NCBI RefSeq assembly: GCF_004340905.1
Contig: NZ_SLXD01000003.1
Span: forward strand, 248,001-312,000
Reading direction: 5' to 3'
DNA from: Rubrivivax gelatinosus
GTDB taxonomy: Bacteria > Pseudomonadota > Gammaproteobacteria > Burkholderiales > Burkholderiaceae_C
Length of the DNA: 64,000 nt
Shown: in pieces, positions 45,697 through 58,443 of the stretch
How positions within the stretch are numbered: position 1 is the stretch's first letter
Layout of the letters: each line of letters begins with the position of its first letter
Position numbers and translations under genes: made by a program
Notes under the pieces: generated by a model
The model's database searches: none
The model's input: the letters and a program-made list of their open reading frames with translations, nothing else
Told to the model about the DNA's origin: nothing

Positions 45697-45944
45697 AGAT
45701 CCAAGTGCGCTACTTCGCCTCGCTGCGCGAGGCGCTCGGCCCCGGCGAGACCGTCGAGCTGCCCGAGGTCTCGACGCTCGGCGGGCTGCGCGACGGCCTG
45801 GCCGCACGCGGCGGCCCCTATGCCGACGTGCTGGCGCGCGGGCGAGCGGTGCGTTGCGCACTCAACCAGGTGATGAGCGACGAGGCGGCCGTCGTGCGCG
45901 ACGGCGCCGAGGTGGCCTTCTTCCCGCCGGTGACCGGCGGCTGA
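45693..45944 (+). CDS. moaD: Molybdopterin synthase sulfur carrier subunit MoaD
   Basis: An 83-residue ubiquitin-fold sulfur carrier. It opens KIQVRYFASLREALG and ends in the required Gly-Gly (PPVTGG), whose C-terminus is thiocarboxylated to deliver sulfur to precursor Z. The length is standard. Its start overlaps the moeA stop by four bases and moaE follows after two bases, so MoaD and MoaE, which form one complex, are produced together. Confidence 0.96.
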   Translation: MKIQVRYFASLREALGPGETVELPEVSTLGGLRDGLAARGGPYADVLARGRAVRCALNQVMSDEAAVVRDGAEVAFFPPVTGG

Positions 45945-45946
45945 CC

Positions 45947-46426
45947 GTGACGCGCGTCGCGATCCAGAACGAAGACTTCGACGTCGGCTCGCTGTTCCAG
46001 GCGCTGCACGCCGCCGATGCCGGCACCGGCGCGGTGGTCGGTTTCGTCGGAACCGTGCGCGGCCGTGACGGCGTTCACGACGTCCAGGCGCTGGAACTGG
46101 AACACTACCCGGGCATGACCGAACAGGCCATCGAGGCCATGATCGACGCGGCCGTCGGCCGTTTCGGCCTGCGTGCCGCGCGTGTCGTGCACCGTGTCGG
46201 CCGCCTGGCGGCCGGCGAGAACATCGTCTTCGTCGGCGTCGCTGCTCCGCACCGGCGGGCCGCTTTCGAAGGCTGCGAATTCCTGATGGACTATCTGAAG
46301 ACCCAGGCGCCGTTCTGGAAGAAGGAAACGACGCCCGAAGGCACGCGCTGGGTCGACGCCCGCGCCGCCGACGACGCGGCGCTGGCCCGCTGGGGCCTGG
46401 ACTCGGACAACGCCGCGAACGCCTGA
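45947..46426 (+). CDS. moaE: Molybdopterin synthase catalytic subunit MoaE
   Basis: The 159-residue large subunit of molybdopterin synthase, which converts cyclic pyranopterin to molybdopterin using MoaD. Recognisable blocks are GAVVGFVGTVRGRD, LELEHYPGMTEQAI, RVVHRVGRLAAGENIVFVGV, AAFEGCEFLMDYLKTQAPFWKKE (read as CEFLMDYLKT and APFWKKE), the latter carrying the active-site lysines. GTG at 45947 is the start nearest the moaD stop and gives family length. Its stop shares a base with the next start (TGATG). Confidence 0.95.
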   Translation: MTRVAIQNEDFDVGSLFQALHAADAGTGAVVGFVGTVRGRDGVHDVQALELEHYPGMTEQAIEAMIDAAVGRFGLRAARVVHRVGRLAAGENIVFVGVAAPHRRAAFEGCEFLMDYLKTQAPFWKKETTPEGTRWVDARAADDAALARWGLDSDNAANA

Positions 46427-46920
46427 TGCAAGCCCTGGACCCCTCCGACCCCAAGCAGCTGCGCCGCGCGCTGGGCCACTTCGCCACCGGCGTCACGCTG
46501 GTCACCTGCACCGACGCCGACGGCCAGCGTGTCGGCCTGACCGTCAGCTCCTTCCAGGCCGTCTCGCTGGACCCGCCGCTGGTGCTGTGGTCGCTGCGCG
46601 AGGCCAGCCCCAGCCTGCCGGCCTTCCGCCAGGCCGGGCACTTCGCCGTCAACGTGCTGGCCGAGGCCCAGCTCGGGCTGTCGCGGCGTTTCGCCTCGCC
46701 GGTGCCCGACAAGTTCGGCGAAGGCGACTGGCACGCAGGCGAGGGCGGCGCGCCGGTGCTCGCCGGCAGCGCCGCGGTCTTCGAATGCGAGACGGTCTCC
46801 ACCCAGGCCGCCGGCGACCACGTGCTCTTCATCGGCCGCGTCTGCCGGCTGGCGGATGACCCGGTGGCGCCGCTGCTCTACCAGGGCGGACACTACCGCC
46901 GGCTCGGCGCCCCCCTCTGA
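46426..46920 (+). CDS. Flavin reductase-like domain protein
   Basis: A 164-residue split-barrel FMN-binding protein of the flavin reductase (HpaC/RutF-like) family. The pattern is LRRALGHFATGVTLVTC, GLTVSSFQAVSLDPPLVLWSL, HFAVNVLAEAQ, and a late DHVLFIGRVCRL with YQGGHYRRLG. Such proteins supply reduced flavin to a partner monooxygenase or act as stand-alone reductases. No monooxygenase gene is adjacent. It is the last gene of the alaA-hom-thrC-moeA-moaD-moaE run and is coupled by a one-base overlap. Confidence 0.88.
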   Translation: MQALDPSDPKQLRRALGHFATGVTLVTCTDADGQRVGLTVSSFQAVSLDPPLVLWSLREASPSLPAFRQAGHFAVNVLAEAQLGLSRRFASPVPDKFGEGDWHAGEGGAPVLAGSAAVFECETVSTQAAGDHVLFIGRVCRLADDPVAPLLYQGGHYRRLGAPL

Positions 46921-46946
46921 CGCACGCCTCGGCACGCGGCGGCGGG

Positions 46947-46974
46947 CTTGAAAAGCCGCCGTCCAGCCCGAACT
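46947..46974 (+). promoter_or_regulatory. Sigma-32-type heat-shock promoter of clpB
   Basis: CTTGAAA (46947-46953) is an exact sigma-32 -35 element. After a 13-base spacer comes CCCGAACT (46967-46974), which matches the CCCCATNT -10 consensus at CCC, A and T. It lies 22 bases before the clpB ATG, as expected for a heat-shock chaperone gene. An inverted repeat (CGGCGGGCTT/AAGCCGCCG) overlaps the -35. Confidence 0.65.
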
Positions 46975-46995
46975 GCGGGGCAACGGAGGATTCCC

Positions 46996-49590
<2,595 letters not shown>

Positions 49591-49609
49591 AGGGCGCCAC
49601 GGCCCGAAC

Positions 49610-49639
49610 GACGCCGCCTTCGGGCGGCGTCTTGTTTTG
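49610..49639 (+). terminator. Intrinsic terminator of clpB
   Basis: A 9-bp stem GACGCCGCC/GGCGGCGTC with a TTCG tetraloop is followed by TTGTTTT. It begins 19 bases after the clpB stop and runs to the end of the convergent gene. Confidence 0.9.
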
Positions 49640-50917
49640 TCAGACCGCCCCGCTGGGCGGCGGCGTGATGCGCTCGAGCTGCATGCGCGCCAGCGTCAGC
49701 GCGTTGGCGCTCCCGTGCAGCACCAGATGCAGCACGACGCCGGGGTGCCCCCGCACCGGATGCAGCAGCAGGTGCTGCAGGTCGTAGCTGATCGCCGCCT
49801 GCGGGGCCGCCGCACCCAGGCCCAGCGTGCGTGCGGCGCCGGCCATCGCGTCGATCAGCAGCGCGCCCTGGCTGGCCAGGCGCTCGGGCAACGGCGTGCT
49901 GCCGGCATGCGCCAGCGCACGCTGCGAAGCGAGATCGAAGATGCAGGCGCTGACGGCGCTCTTCACGCCGACGCAGCGCTGCACGTAGTCGGCCCACAGC
50001 GCCGCCTCCGGCGCCGCCACGGGCCGTGCCGGCGCCGACGGCGCCGCCAGCCGGGAGCCCGACATCCCGCTGCTGGCCGGCAGCAGGTCCATCGCCATCG
50101 TCGGCGCCTCGGGCAGCGGCACCGGCGGCGCGGGCAGCGCCTGCTCGATGTCGGTGTTCAGCGCGGTCTGGCTGGCCCCGTGGCCGCTCATGCGGTTCCA
50201 GGTGCCGCTGATGAAGGACCAGGCGTCGTTCGGCCGTGCCGCCAGCGGCGTGACGCGCACCACGATGCCGCTGGAGCCCATCAGGCGTGCGGCCTGCGCC
50301 GCCAGCGTGCCGGCCGAGGCCAGCGGCAGCAGCAGCAGGTCGCGGTTGGGCCAGGGCGCGCGCGCGATCGCGTCCTGCAGCGGCTGCAGCATCGACTGCA
50401 GCGCGTGCGCCGGCAGCTCCCCGATCATCAGCACGCCCAGGCGGCTGCGCCCCATCAGCACCAGCGCCAGGGCCTGGCGTGTCTGGGTGTCGGCGTTGAG
50501 GTCGGTGGAGTAGATGCGCACGTGGCTGCCATCGGCCAGCGGCACCTCGACGAACTGCATGACGGCGAGCGCGACGCCGTGGCCCTGGCGGCGGATCGTC
50601 AGCCGCTGCACGCGTGCGCCAGCGGCACCGGCCAGCGCGCCCAGCAGGTGCAGCGAAGCCTTGGTGCCGACGTCGTGCAGTGTGATGAACTGCGGCGCCT
50701 GGCGCTCGAACTGCTGCTGCAGCGCGGTCGCCGGGTCGGTGCTGACGAAAAGCTCGACCTGGTCGTCGGCGATGCGCCGGCCGACGTCGCGCAGGCCCTG
50801 CCCCAGGTAGTCCTCGCGGTCGCGCACGATCTGGGTCGCCGGGGCGAGCAGCTCGGCGTTGCGGCTGGACCGGTAGGCCGGCGGCGGCCAGGGCAGGTCG
50901 TCTTGGGAGCGGGGCAT
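49640..50917 (-). CDS. Hypothetical protein, possible roadblock/LC7-like C-terminus
   Basis: A 425-residue protein I do not recognise. The first 240 residues form an alpha/beta region (FITLHDVGTKASLHLLGALAG, RLTIRRQGHGVALAVMQFVEVP, LNADTQTRQALALVLMGRSRLGVLMIGELP) with no known catalytic motif. A Pro/Ala-rich linker covers about residues 265-310. The last 110 residues (CVGVKSAVSACIFDLASQRALAHAG ... HPGVVLHLVLHG) resemble the roadblock/LC7 dimer fold, a weak assignment by eye. There is no signal peptide or membrane helix. A TATGAT hexamer 39 bases upstream of the ATG may be its -10 box. It is convergent with clpB and behind it lies degraded DNA. Confidence 0.65.
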   Translation of the reverse strand: MPRSQDDLPWPPPAYRSSRNAELLAPATQIVRDREDYLGQGLRDVGRRIADDQVELFVSTDPATALQQQFERQAPQFITLHDVGTKASLHLLGALAGAAGARVQRLTIRRQGHGVALAVMQFVEVPLADGSHVRIYSTDLNADTQTRQALALVLMGRSRLGVLMIGELPAHALQSMLQPLQDAIARAPWPNRDLLLLPLASAGTLAAQAARLMGSSGIVVRVTPLAARPNDAWSFISGTWNRMSGHGASQTALNTDIEQALPAPPVPLPEAPTMAMDLLPASSGMSGSRLAAPSAPARPVAAPEAALWADYVQRCVGVKSAVSACIFDLASQRALAHAGSTPLPERLASQGALLIDAMAGAARTLGLGAAAPQAAISYDLQHLLLHPVRGHPGVVLHLVLHGSANALTLARMQLERITPPPSGAV

Positions 50918-51011
50918 GGCGCGAGGCTGGGGCCGCCCGGCGGACGGCTCGCGTCATCATAGGTAAAGCAGCGGCCCCGGCCGATCAGGGACTTCGGCTC
51001 TAGGGGGGCCT

Positions 51012-51125
51012 TCAGGTGCTGCCGCGAACGACGGGTTCGTAGCCCCGGTCCATCGACGCCGGCTCGACGGCCTCGCCGCGCATCAGGCGCAGCAGCATCG
51101 CCGCCGCGGCGCTGCTCGACGGCCC
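51012..51125 (-). pseudogene. C-terminal remnant of a LacI-type regulator
   Basis: A 37-codon open stretch ending in TGA reads AAAAMLLRLMRGEAVEP and then DRGYEPVVRGST, which is the typical end of LacI/GalR-family regulators (the LLLRLMRGE...LVVRGST pattern). No start codon, helix-turn-helix or ligand-binding core is present; upstream on this strand the homology stops where the DctP remnant begins on the other strand. It is read as a truncated leftover. The assignment rests on a short segment. Confidence 0.4.
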
Positions 51126-51161
51126 GGTGGGCCAGAAGGTGATGGCGACGCTGCAGCCCAA

Positions 51162-51500
51162 GGCCTGACCAACGGCGCCCGGCCGGTGGCCAGGCTGGAA
51201 GACCTCGCTGGCATCAAGCTGCGCGTGATGCAGAACCCGGTGTTCCTCGACACCTTCAAGACCCTGGCGCCAACGCGATCCCGCTGCCGTTCTCGGAGCT
51301 GTTCAGTGCGCTGGAGACACGCGCCGTCGACGGCCAGGAGAACCCGTACAGCACCATCCTGTCGAGCAAGTTCTACGAGGTGCAGAAGTACCTCACGGTG
51401 AGCCACCACGTCGACAGCCCGAGGATCGTCCGCCCAGGTCGGCCAGGACCTCTGGAACGAGACCCAGCAGGAGCTGCAGAAGCTGCGTGGCGGGCGTTGA
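51162..51500 (+). pseudogene. Degraded TRAP-transporter substrate-binding protein (DctP)
   Basis: Pieces of a DctP-family periplasmic protein occur in order but in different frames. First comes LAGIKLRVMQNPVFLDTFKTL; then, after an apparent one-base deletion near 51271, AIPLPFSELFSALETRAVDG and ENPYSTILSSKFYEVQKYL; then, after a missing segment of roughly 60-70 codons, the C-terminal VGQDLWNETQQELQKLRGGR and a stop. The N-terminal half, including the signal peptide, is absent. No TRAP membrane genes (dctQ, dctM) are nearby. It is a decayed gene, not a functional one. Confidence 0.82.
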
Positions 51501-51583
51501 CGACGGCGTCCGGCGCAGGGAGGGCGCGTTCGTAGAATGCCCCTTTCCTCACGGGAACCAGCGGCTCGTCGCGCCGCGCCACC

Positions 51584-53200
51584 ATGTCCACGGATTCCAC
51601 TGTTCCGGGCACCGCGCCCGTCGTCGTCATCGGGGCCGGCCTGGCCGGGCTCGTCGTCGCGCTGAACACCGCCGACACGCGGCCGGTCATCGTGCTCGCC
51701 AAGCGCAGCCTGGGCGAAGGCGCCACCGCCTGGGCGCAGGGCGGCATCGTCGGCGTGCTCGGCCAGGACGACAGCATCGAGTCGCACGTGCGCGACACGC
51801 AGGAGGCCGGCGCCGGCCTCGTCGACGAGAACACCGCACGTTTCATTGCCGAGCGCAGCGCCGCGGCGATCGCCTGGCTGGTCGACGCCGGCGTGCCGTT
51901 CTCGGTCGACCCCGACGGCCCGCTGGGCCTGCACCTGACGCGCGAAGGCGGCCACGCGGTGCGCCGCATCGCCCACGCCGCCGACGCCACCGGCCGCGCG
52001 ATCCACGACGCGCTGCTGGCGCGGGCCGCCGCGCACCCCAACATCAGCCTGCGCGAGCGCTGGATGGCGGTCGACCTGATCACCTCGCGCCACCTCAGGC
52101 GCGACGAGACGCCGCGCTGCTACGGCGTCTACGCGCTGGACATGGACCGCCGCCGCGTCGAGACGCTGGCGGCCTCGGCCGTGGTGCTGGCCACCGGCGG
52201 CCTGGGCAAGGTCTACCGCTACACCAGCAACCCCGACACCGCCACCGGCGACGGCGTCGCGATGGCCTGGCGCGCCGGCTGCCGCGTCGCCAACATGGAG
52301 TTCGTGCAGTTCCACCCGACCTGCCTGTACCACCCGCAGGAGCGCAGCTTCCTGATCACCGAGGCGCTGCGCGGCGAAGGCGGCCTGCTGCGCCTGCCCG
52401 ACGGCACGCGCTTCATGCCGGCGCACGACGATCGTGCCGAGCTCGCGCCGCGCGACATCGTCGCCCGCGCGATCGACTTCGAGATGAAGAAACACGGCCT
52501 GGACCACGTGTGGCTGGACGCCACGCACCTGGGCGAGGACTTCCTGAAGTCGCACTTCCCGACGATCCACGCGCGCTGCCTGGAGCTCGGCATCGACATC
52601 GCGCGCCAGCCGATCCCGGTGGTGCCGGCCGCGCACTACAGCTGCGGCGGCGTCGTCACCGACCTCGACGGCCGCAGCGACCTGCCCGGGCTGTACGCGA
52701 TCGGCGAGACTGCCTACACCGGCCTGCACGGCGCCAACCGTCTGGCGAGCAACTCGCTGCTGGAGTGCGCTGTGCTCGGCCGCACCTGCGCCGAGCGCAT
52801 CCTGGCCACCGACGGCCATCTGCCGGCGCTGCCGCCGCCCTGGGACGAGAGCCAGGTCGAGGACGCCGACGAGGAGGTCGTCATCGCCCACAACTGGGAC
52901 GAGCTGCGCCTGCTGATGTGGAACTACGTCGGCATCGTGCGCACCACGCGGCGGCTGGAGCGTGCGCTGCACCGCATCAAGCTGCTGCGCGACGAGATCG
53001 ACGACTACTACGCCAACTTCCGCGTCACGCGCGACCTGCTGGAGCTGCGCAACCTCGTCGGCTGCGCCGAGCTGATCGTGCGCTCGGCGCTGCGCCGCCA
53101 CGAAAGCCGCGGCCTGCACTTCAGCCGCGACTTCCCGGACACGCTGCCGGTCAGCTTCCCGACGGTGCTGACCCGCCCGGCGAAGAGCCCCAAACGCTGA
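51584..53200 (+). CDS. nadB: L-aspartate oxidase
   Basis: The flavoenzyme that oxidises aspartate to iminoaspartate, the first step of de novo NAD synthesis. The 538-residue protein has the FAD-binding [15 protein letters not shown], the signature [36 protein letters not shown] (His and Arg of the active site), [22 protein letters not shown] and [15 protein letters not shown]. The C-terminal helical domain is complete. The partner genes nadC and nadA lie 2.3 kb downstream on the opposite strand. Its stop directly abuts the stop of the chemoreceptor gene. Confidence 0.97.
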   Translation: MSTDSTVPGTAPVVVIGAGLAGLVVALNTADTRPVIVLAKRSLGEGATAWAQGGIVGVLGQDDSIESHVRDTQEAGAGLVDENTARFIAERSAAAIAWLVDAGVPFSVDPDGPLGLHLTREGGHAVRRIAHAADATGRAIHDALLARAAAHPNISLRERWMAVDLITSRHLRRDETPRCYGVYALDMDRRRVETLAASAVVLATGGLGKVYRYTSNPDTATGDGVAMAWRAGCRVANMEFVQFHPTCLYHPQERSFLITEALRGEGGLLRLPDGTRFMPAHDDRAELAPRDIVARAIDFEMKKHGLDHVWLDATHLGEDFLKSHFPTIHARCLELGIDIARQPIPVVPAAHYSCGGVVTDLDGRSDLPGLYAIGETAYTGLHGANRLASNSLLECAVLGRTCAERILATDGHLPALPPPWDESQVEDADEEVVIAHNWDELRLLMWNYVGIVRTTRRLERALHRIKLLRDEIDDYYANFRVTRDLLELRNLVGCAELIVRSALRRHESRGLHFSRDFPDTLPVSFPTVLTRPAKSPKR

Positions 53201-55006
<1,806 letters not shown>

Positions 55007-55125
55007 CGGTCCAGAGGTGAAGGGTGGGACGGAGCCCGGTGGGCTACGGGTTAACCCCGATATCGACCGATGGCCGCGCGACTGAAGCGCGGGCGGCGAC
55101 GCCGTCGGGCGCCGCCTGCGTCAGA

Positions 55126-55416
55126 TCAACTGCGGGCGCGCATCGCCACCCGGGCCTGGACGAAGCCGAAGGCGAAGTCCACCGCCTCGGCGATCTGGCG
55201 CTCGCTGTCTTCGCGCTCGCGTTCGCTCAGGTAGAAGGAAAAGTCCACGGCGTGGCGGATGTAGCGCGGCTGCAGCCGGTTCAGCGCGACGCAGGCGACG
55301 TCGGCCAGCAGCTCGCCGTTGCCGGCCAGCCCCGGGTGCGCCGGGGCCGCGGCCAGCACGGCCTCGAAGACGGCGTTCTCGTTGTGGTTGTGGATCGACG
55401 TGAAATCGACGCTCAT
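55126..55416 (-). CDS. ComFB-family protein
   Basis: A 96-residue protein of the late competence ComFB family. Signature parts are NAVFEAVLAAA, LADVACVALNRLQPRYIRHAVDFSFYLSE (the CxALNxLxPxYxxHxVD core) and a C-terminal helix. Members in other bacteria have been reported as cyclic-dinucleotide-binding proteins; in Bacillus the name comes from the competence operon. The ATG has a GAGG ribosome site, and a GATAAA box lies about 35 bases upstream. It stands alone between a chemoreceptor and nadC, facing the same way as both, which would suit a link to motility signalling. Confidence 0.83.
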   Translation of the reverse strand: MSVDFTSIHNHNENAVFEAVLAAAPAHPGLAGNGELLADVACVALNRLQPRYIRHAVDFSFYLSEREREDSERQIAEAVDFAFGFVQARVAMRARS

Positions 55417-55488
55417 CGGGAGGCCTCGCGCTGGTTTTCGTGCTTGCGGTTTATCGGCCGCGGCGCGCCGGACTTGAGGCCGCGGCGA

Positions 55489-56346
55489 TCAGAACTCTTC
55501 GACGACCCGCATCGAGAAGTCGACCGCCCTGACGTCCTTGGTCAGCTTGCCGATCGAGATGCGGTGCACGCCGGTGGCCGCGATGGCGCGCAGCTGCTCA
55601 AGCTGCACGCTGCCCGAGACCTCCAGCAGCGCGCGGCCGGCGTTGATCGCCACCGCCTCGCGCATGCGCTCGAGCTCGAAGTTGTCCAGCAGCACGCTGG
55701 TCGCGCCGGCGGCCAGCGCTTCGCGCAGCTGCTCCAGCGTCTCGACCTCGATCTGGATCTCGACGCCGGCGTTCAGCGCCCGCGCGTTGGCCAGCACCTG
55801 GCTGACGCCGCCGGCCGCGGCGATGTGGTTCTCCTTGATCAGGATGCCGTGCCACAGCGCCAGGCGCTGGTTGCGGCCGCCGCCGACGCGCACCGCGTAC
55901 TTCTGCGCCTGGCGCAGGCCGGGAATGGTCTTGCGCGTGTCCAGGATGGCGCAGCCGTCGGGCAGCGGCGAGGCGCCGGCCACCGCCTCGACGTGGCGGC
56001 GGGCCTCGGTGGCGGTGCAGGACAGCAGCTGGATGAAGTTCAGCGCCGGGCGTTCGGCGGCCAGCAGCGCACGCGCCCGGCCCTCGATCTCGACGATGGG
56101 CGCGTCGGGCACCATCCACTCGCCTTCTTCGACCCGCCAGGCGATGCGCGCCTCGGGGTCCAGCGTGCGCACGACAGCGTCGAACCAGTCGCGGCCGCAG
56201 AGCACGGCGCGTTCGCGCGCGATGACACGCGCCTTCACGCGGCGTTCGGCCGGCACCAGCATGCCGGTCCAGTCGCCGTCGCCCAGGTCCTCGGCGATCG
56301 CGTCGCGCACGTTGCGCTCGCGCGCGATCTCCAGCGTCTCGTTCAT
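55489..56346 (-). CDS. nadC: Nicotinate-nucleotide diphosphorylase (carboxylating)
   Basis: Quinolinate phosphoribosyltransferase, which turns quinolinate and PRPP into nicotinate mononucleotide. The 285-residue protein shows [14 protein letters not shown] at the start, the quinolinate-binding [28 protein letters not shown] (TRKTxPG motif), [20 protein letters not shown] and a C-terminal [11 protein letters not shown]. The start overlaps the nadA stop by four bases (ATGA), so the two consecutive pathway enzymes are translationally coupled. Confidence 0.97.
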   Translation of the reverse strand: MNETLEIARERNVRDAIAEDLGDGDWTGMLVPAERRVKARVIARERAVLCGRDWFDAVVRTLDPEARIAWRVEEGEWMVPDAPIVEIEGRARALLAAERPALNFIQLLSCTATEARRHVEAVAGASPLPDGCAILDTRKTIPGLRQAQKYAVRVGGGRNQRLALWHGILIKENHIAAAGGVSQVLANARALNAGVEIQIEVETLEQLREALAAGATSVLLDNFELERMREAVAINAGRALLEVSGSVQLEQLRAIAATGVHRISIGKLTKDVRAVDFSMRVVEEF

Positions 56347-57461
56347 GCAGCCCCCACGTTCGGAACAAATCCTTGCGCCGGCTTCGCGACGGCCGCCGGA
56401 TGGCGCTGCACGAAGTCCAGCATGCGTTCGATGCAGCCCAGCGCCTGGGCGCGTGTCGTCTCGGGCACGTGGATCTCGCCGGCACCGTGCTCCAGGCAGG
56501 CGAGCACGCCCTGCAGCGCGTTCATCGCCATCCACGGGCAGTGCGCGCAGCTCTTGCAGGTGGCGCTGTTGCCGGCGGTCGGCGCCTCGATCAGCGTCTT
56601 GCCCGGCGCCAGCTGGCGCATGCGGTGCAGGATGCCGTTGTCGGTGGCGACGATGTAGGCCGGCGCGTCGCCGCGGATCACCGCATTGAGCAGCTGCGAG
56701 GTGCTGCCGACGACGTCGGCCTGCGCGACCACCGAGGCCGGCGACTCCGGGTGCACCAGCACCATCGCGCCCGGGTGCTCATGCTTCAGCAGGTCCAGCT
56801 CCAGGCCCTTGAACTCGTCGTGCACGATGCAGGCGCCGTTCCACATCAGCATGTCGGCGCCGGTCTGCTCCTGGATGTAGCGGCCCAGGTGGCGGTCGGG
56901 CGCCCAGAGGATCTTGCGGCCCTGGTTCTTGAGGTGTTCGACGATCGCCAGCGCGCAGGAGCTGGTCACCATCCAGTCGGCGCGCGCCTTCACCGCGGCG
57001 CTGGTGTTGGCGTAGACGACGACCTCGCGCTCGGGGTGGGCGTCGCAGAACGCGGCGAACTCGTCGGCCGGGCAGCCCAGGTCCAGCGAGCAGGTGGCGT
57101 CCAGGTCGGGCATCAGCACGCGTTTGCCGGGCGACAGGATCTTGGCGCTCTCGCCCATGAAACGCACGCCGGCGACGACCAGCGTCTTCGCGGCGTGGTC
57201 GCGGCCGAAACGCGCCATCTCCAGCGAGTCGGCGACGATGCCGCCGGTGGCCAGCGCCAGGTCCTGCAGCTCGCCATCCACGTAGTAGTGGGCCACCAGC
57301 ACCGCGTCGCGGGCCTTCAGCAGCTCGGCGATGCGCGCCTTGGCGGCTTCGCGTTCGGCCGGCGGCAGCGCGGCGGGCACCTTGGCCCAGGCGTGCGCGG
57401 TGCAGCTGGCGCCGCTGGCGTCCTGGCGGGTGTAGTCGTAGACGATCTCGTCGGTGTCCAT
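56343..57461 (-). CDS. nadA: Quinolinate synthase
   Basis: The 4Fe-4S enzyme that condenses iminoaspartate with dihydroxyacetone phosphate. The 372-residue protein has [27 protein letters not shown], the cluster cysteines in [26 protein letters not shown] and [12 protein letters not shown], plus [25 protein letters not shown] at 57461 gives family length; earlier in-frame codons would encode unrelated sequence. A CACAAT box lies about 40 bases upstream. It is the first gene of the nadA-nadC transcript. Confidence 0.97.
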   Translation of the reverse strand: MDTDEIVYDYTRQDASGASCTAHAWAKVPAALPPAEREAAKARIAELLKARDAVLVAHYYVDGELQDLALATGGIVADSLEMARFGRDHAAKTLVVAGVRFMGESAKILSPGKRVLMPDLDATCSLDLGCPADEFAAFCDAHPEREVVVYANTSAAVKARADWMVTSSCALAIVEHLKNQGRKILWAPDRHLGRYIQEQTGADMLMWNGACIVHDEFKGLELDLLKHEHPGAMVLVHPESPASVVAQADVVGSTSQLLNAVIRGDAPAYIVATDNGILHRMRQLAPGKTLIEAPTAGNSATCKSCAHCPWMAMNALQGVLACLEHGAGEIHVPETTRAQALGCIERMLDFVQRHPAAVAKPAQGFVPNVGAA

Positions 57462-57541
57462 CGATGTCTCTCGTGCGGCCTGAGGCCGCTGCAGAGGCCA
57501 GATTGTGGCCGTTGCCCGGGAGTCAACCCGCCTCAGGCGGA

Positions 57542-58378
57542 TCAGCCCGCGTTGAAGAAGCGGCTGGGCGGCATGCCGACCGCGCGCCGCACCATCGCGC
57601 TGAAGGCGCTGGGGCTGGCGTAACCGAGTTCGGCGGCGATGTGGGCCATCGGCCGGCGTGCCGCGGCCATCGACAGCGCCTTGGCCAGCAGCACCTGCTG
57701 GCGCCAGGCGGCGAAGCTGGTGTCCAGCTCCTGGCGGAACAGGCGTGCGACGGTGCGCACGCTGGCGCCGGCCTCCTGCGCCCAGCCGTCCAGGCCGTCG
57801 TGGCGCGCCGGGTCCTCGATGACGGCCTCGCACAGCGCACGCAGGCGCTTGTCGGCCGGCAGGCGCACGCCCAGCGGCAGCGGGCGCGCGCGCGCCAGCT
57901 CGTCCTGCAGCAGCGCGGCCAGGCACTGTTCGCGTGCCGGCTCCTGCACCACCGCTTCGTCGGCCAGCTGCGCCACCAGCTCGCGCAGCAGCGGCGAGGC
58001 TTCGAGCACGCGGCAGCGGCCCCAGTCGCCGGCGGCCGTGCCGGCCAGCGGCCGCGGGCCGCTCAGTTCGTCCTGCAGCACGTACATCGTCACCAGCTCG
58101 GCGTCCTCGACGACCGAGACGAAGTGCTCGACGTCGGGCGGCACCCAGACGACACGCGTGGGCGGCACGATGAAGGTGTGGTCGGGCACCGTCAGGCGCA
58201 CGACGCCGGTGGCCGAGAACGCCACCTGCGCCCACGGGTGGCGGTGCGGCACGATGCGTGTGGCCGCGCTCAGGCGGCGCTTGCGTACCCAGACCGGGTG
58301 GGCGGCGCTGGGCGCGTGCACCGCCGGGTCCAGCGGCAGTTCGCTGCGCGAGGCGCGGGGGCGGGCAGGGCGTGGCAC
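57542..58378 (-). CDS. AraC-family transcriptional regulator
   Basis: A 278-residue regulator with an N-terminal cupin-like sensing domain ([40 protein letters not shown]) and a C-terminal pair of helix-turn-helix motifs ([25 protein letters not shown] and [31 protein letters not shown]). The HRHPWAQ and HF cupin residues are like those in NimR/YdhB-type regulators of MFS genes. It is divergent from an MFS transporter gene 65 bases away, the usual sign of local control. A TACGAT box lies 24 bases before its ATG. Confidence 0.92.
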   Translation of the reverse strand: MPRPARPRASRSELPLDPAVHAPSAAHPVWVRKRRLSAATRIVPHRHPWAQVAFSATGVVRLTVPDHTFIVPPTRVVWVPPDVEHFVSVVEDAELVTMYVLQDELSGPRPLAGTAAGDWGRCRVLEASPLLRELVAQLADEAVVQEPAREQCLAALLQDELARARPLPLGVRLPADKRLRALCEAVIEDPARHDGLDGWAQEAGASVRTVARLFRQELDTSFAAWRQQVLLAKALSMAAARRPMAHIAAELGYASPSAFSAMVRRAVGMPPSRFFNAG

Positions 58379-58443
58379 GAATTCGACAGAAGTTGGCCGA
58401 CCATCGTAACTGCGCCGCGAAGCGCGCCGTTACGCTGCGCCGC

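Larger units (their letters stand above)
50918..51583. other. 666-base region without an intact gene
   Basis: Between the hypothetical gene and nadB the DNA holds the two gene remnants listed separately, a TATGAT box at 50956-50961 (minus strand) for the hypothetical gene, and a TAGAAT box at 51533-51538 that may serve nadB, whose ATG is 45 bases further on. No other open frame has family resemblance. Confidence 0.7.

Noticed and set aside
49640..50917. Assigning the unknown gene to a type VI secretion or chemotaxis family
   Set aside because: No diagnostic motif or neighbour supports either; only a vague roadblock-like pattern at the end was seen.
51186..51401. A 71-codon frame as a functional small gene
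   Set aside because: Its first 30 residues are a piece of DctP and the rest is out of frame; the correct DctP continuation is in another frame.
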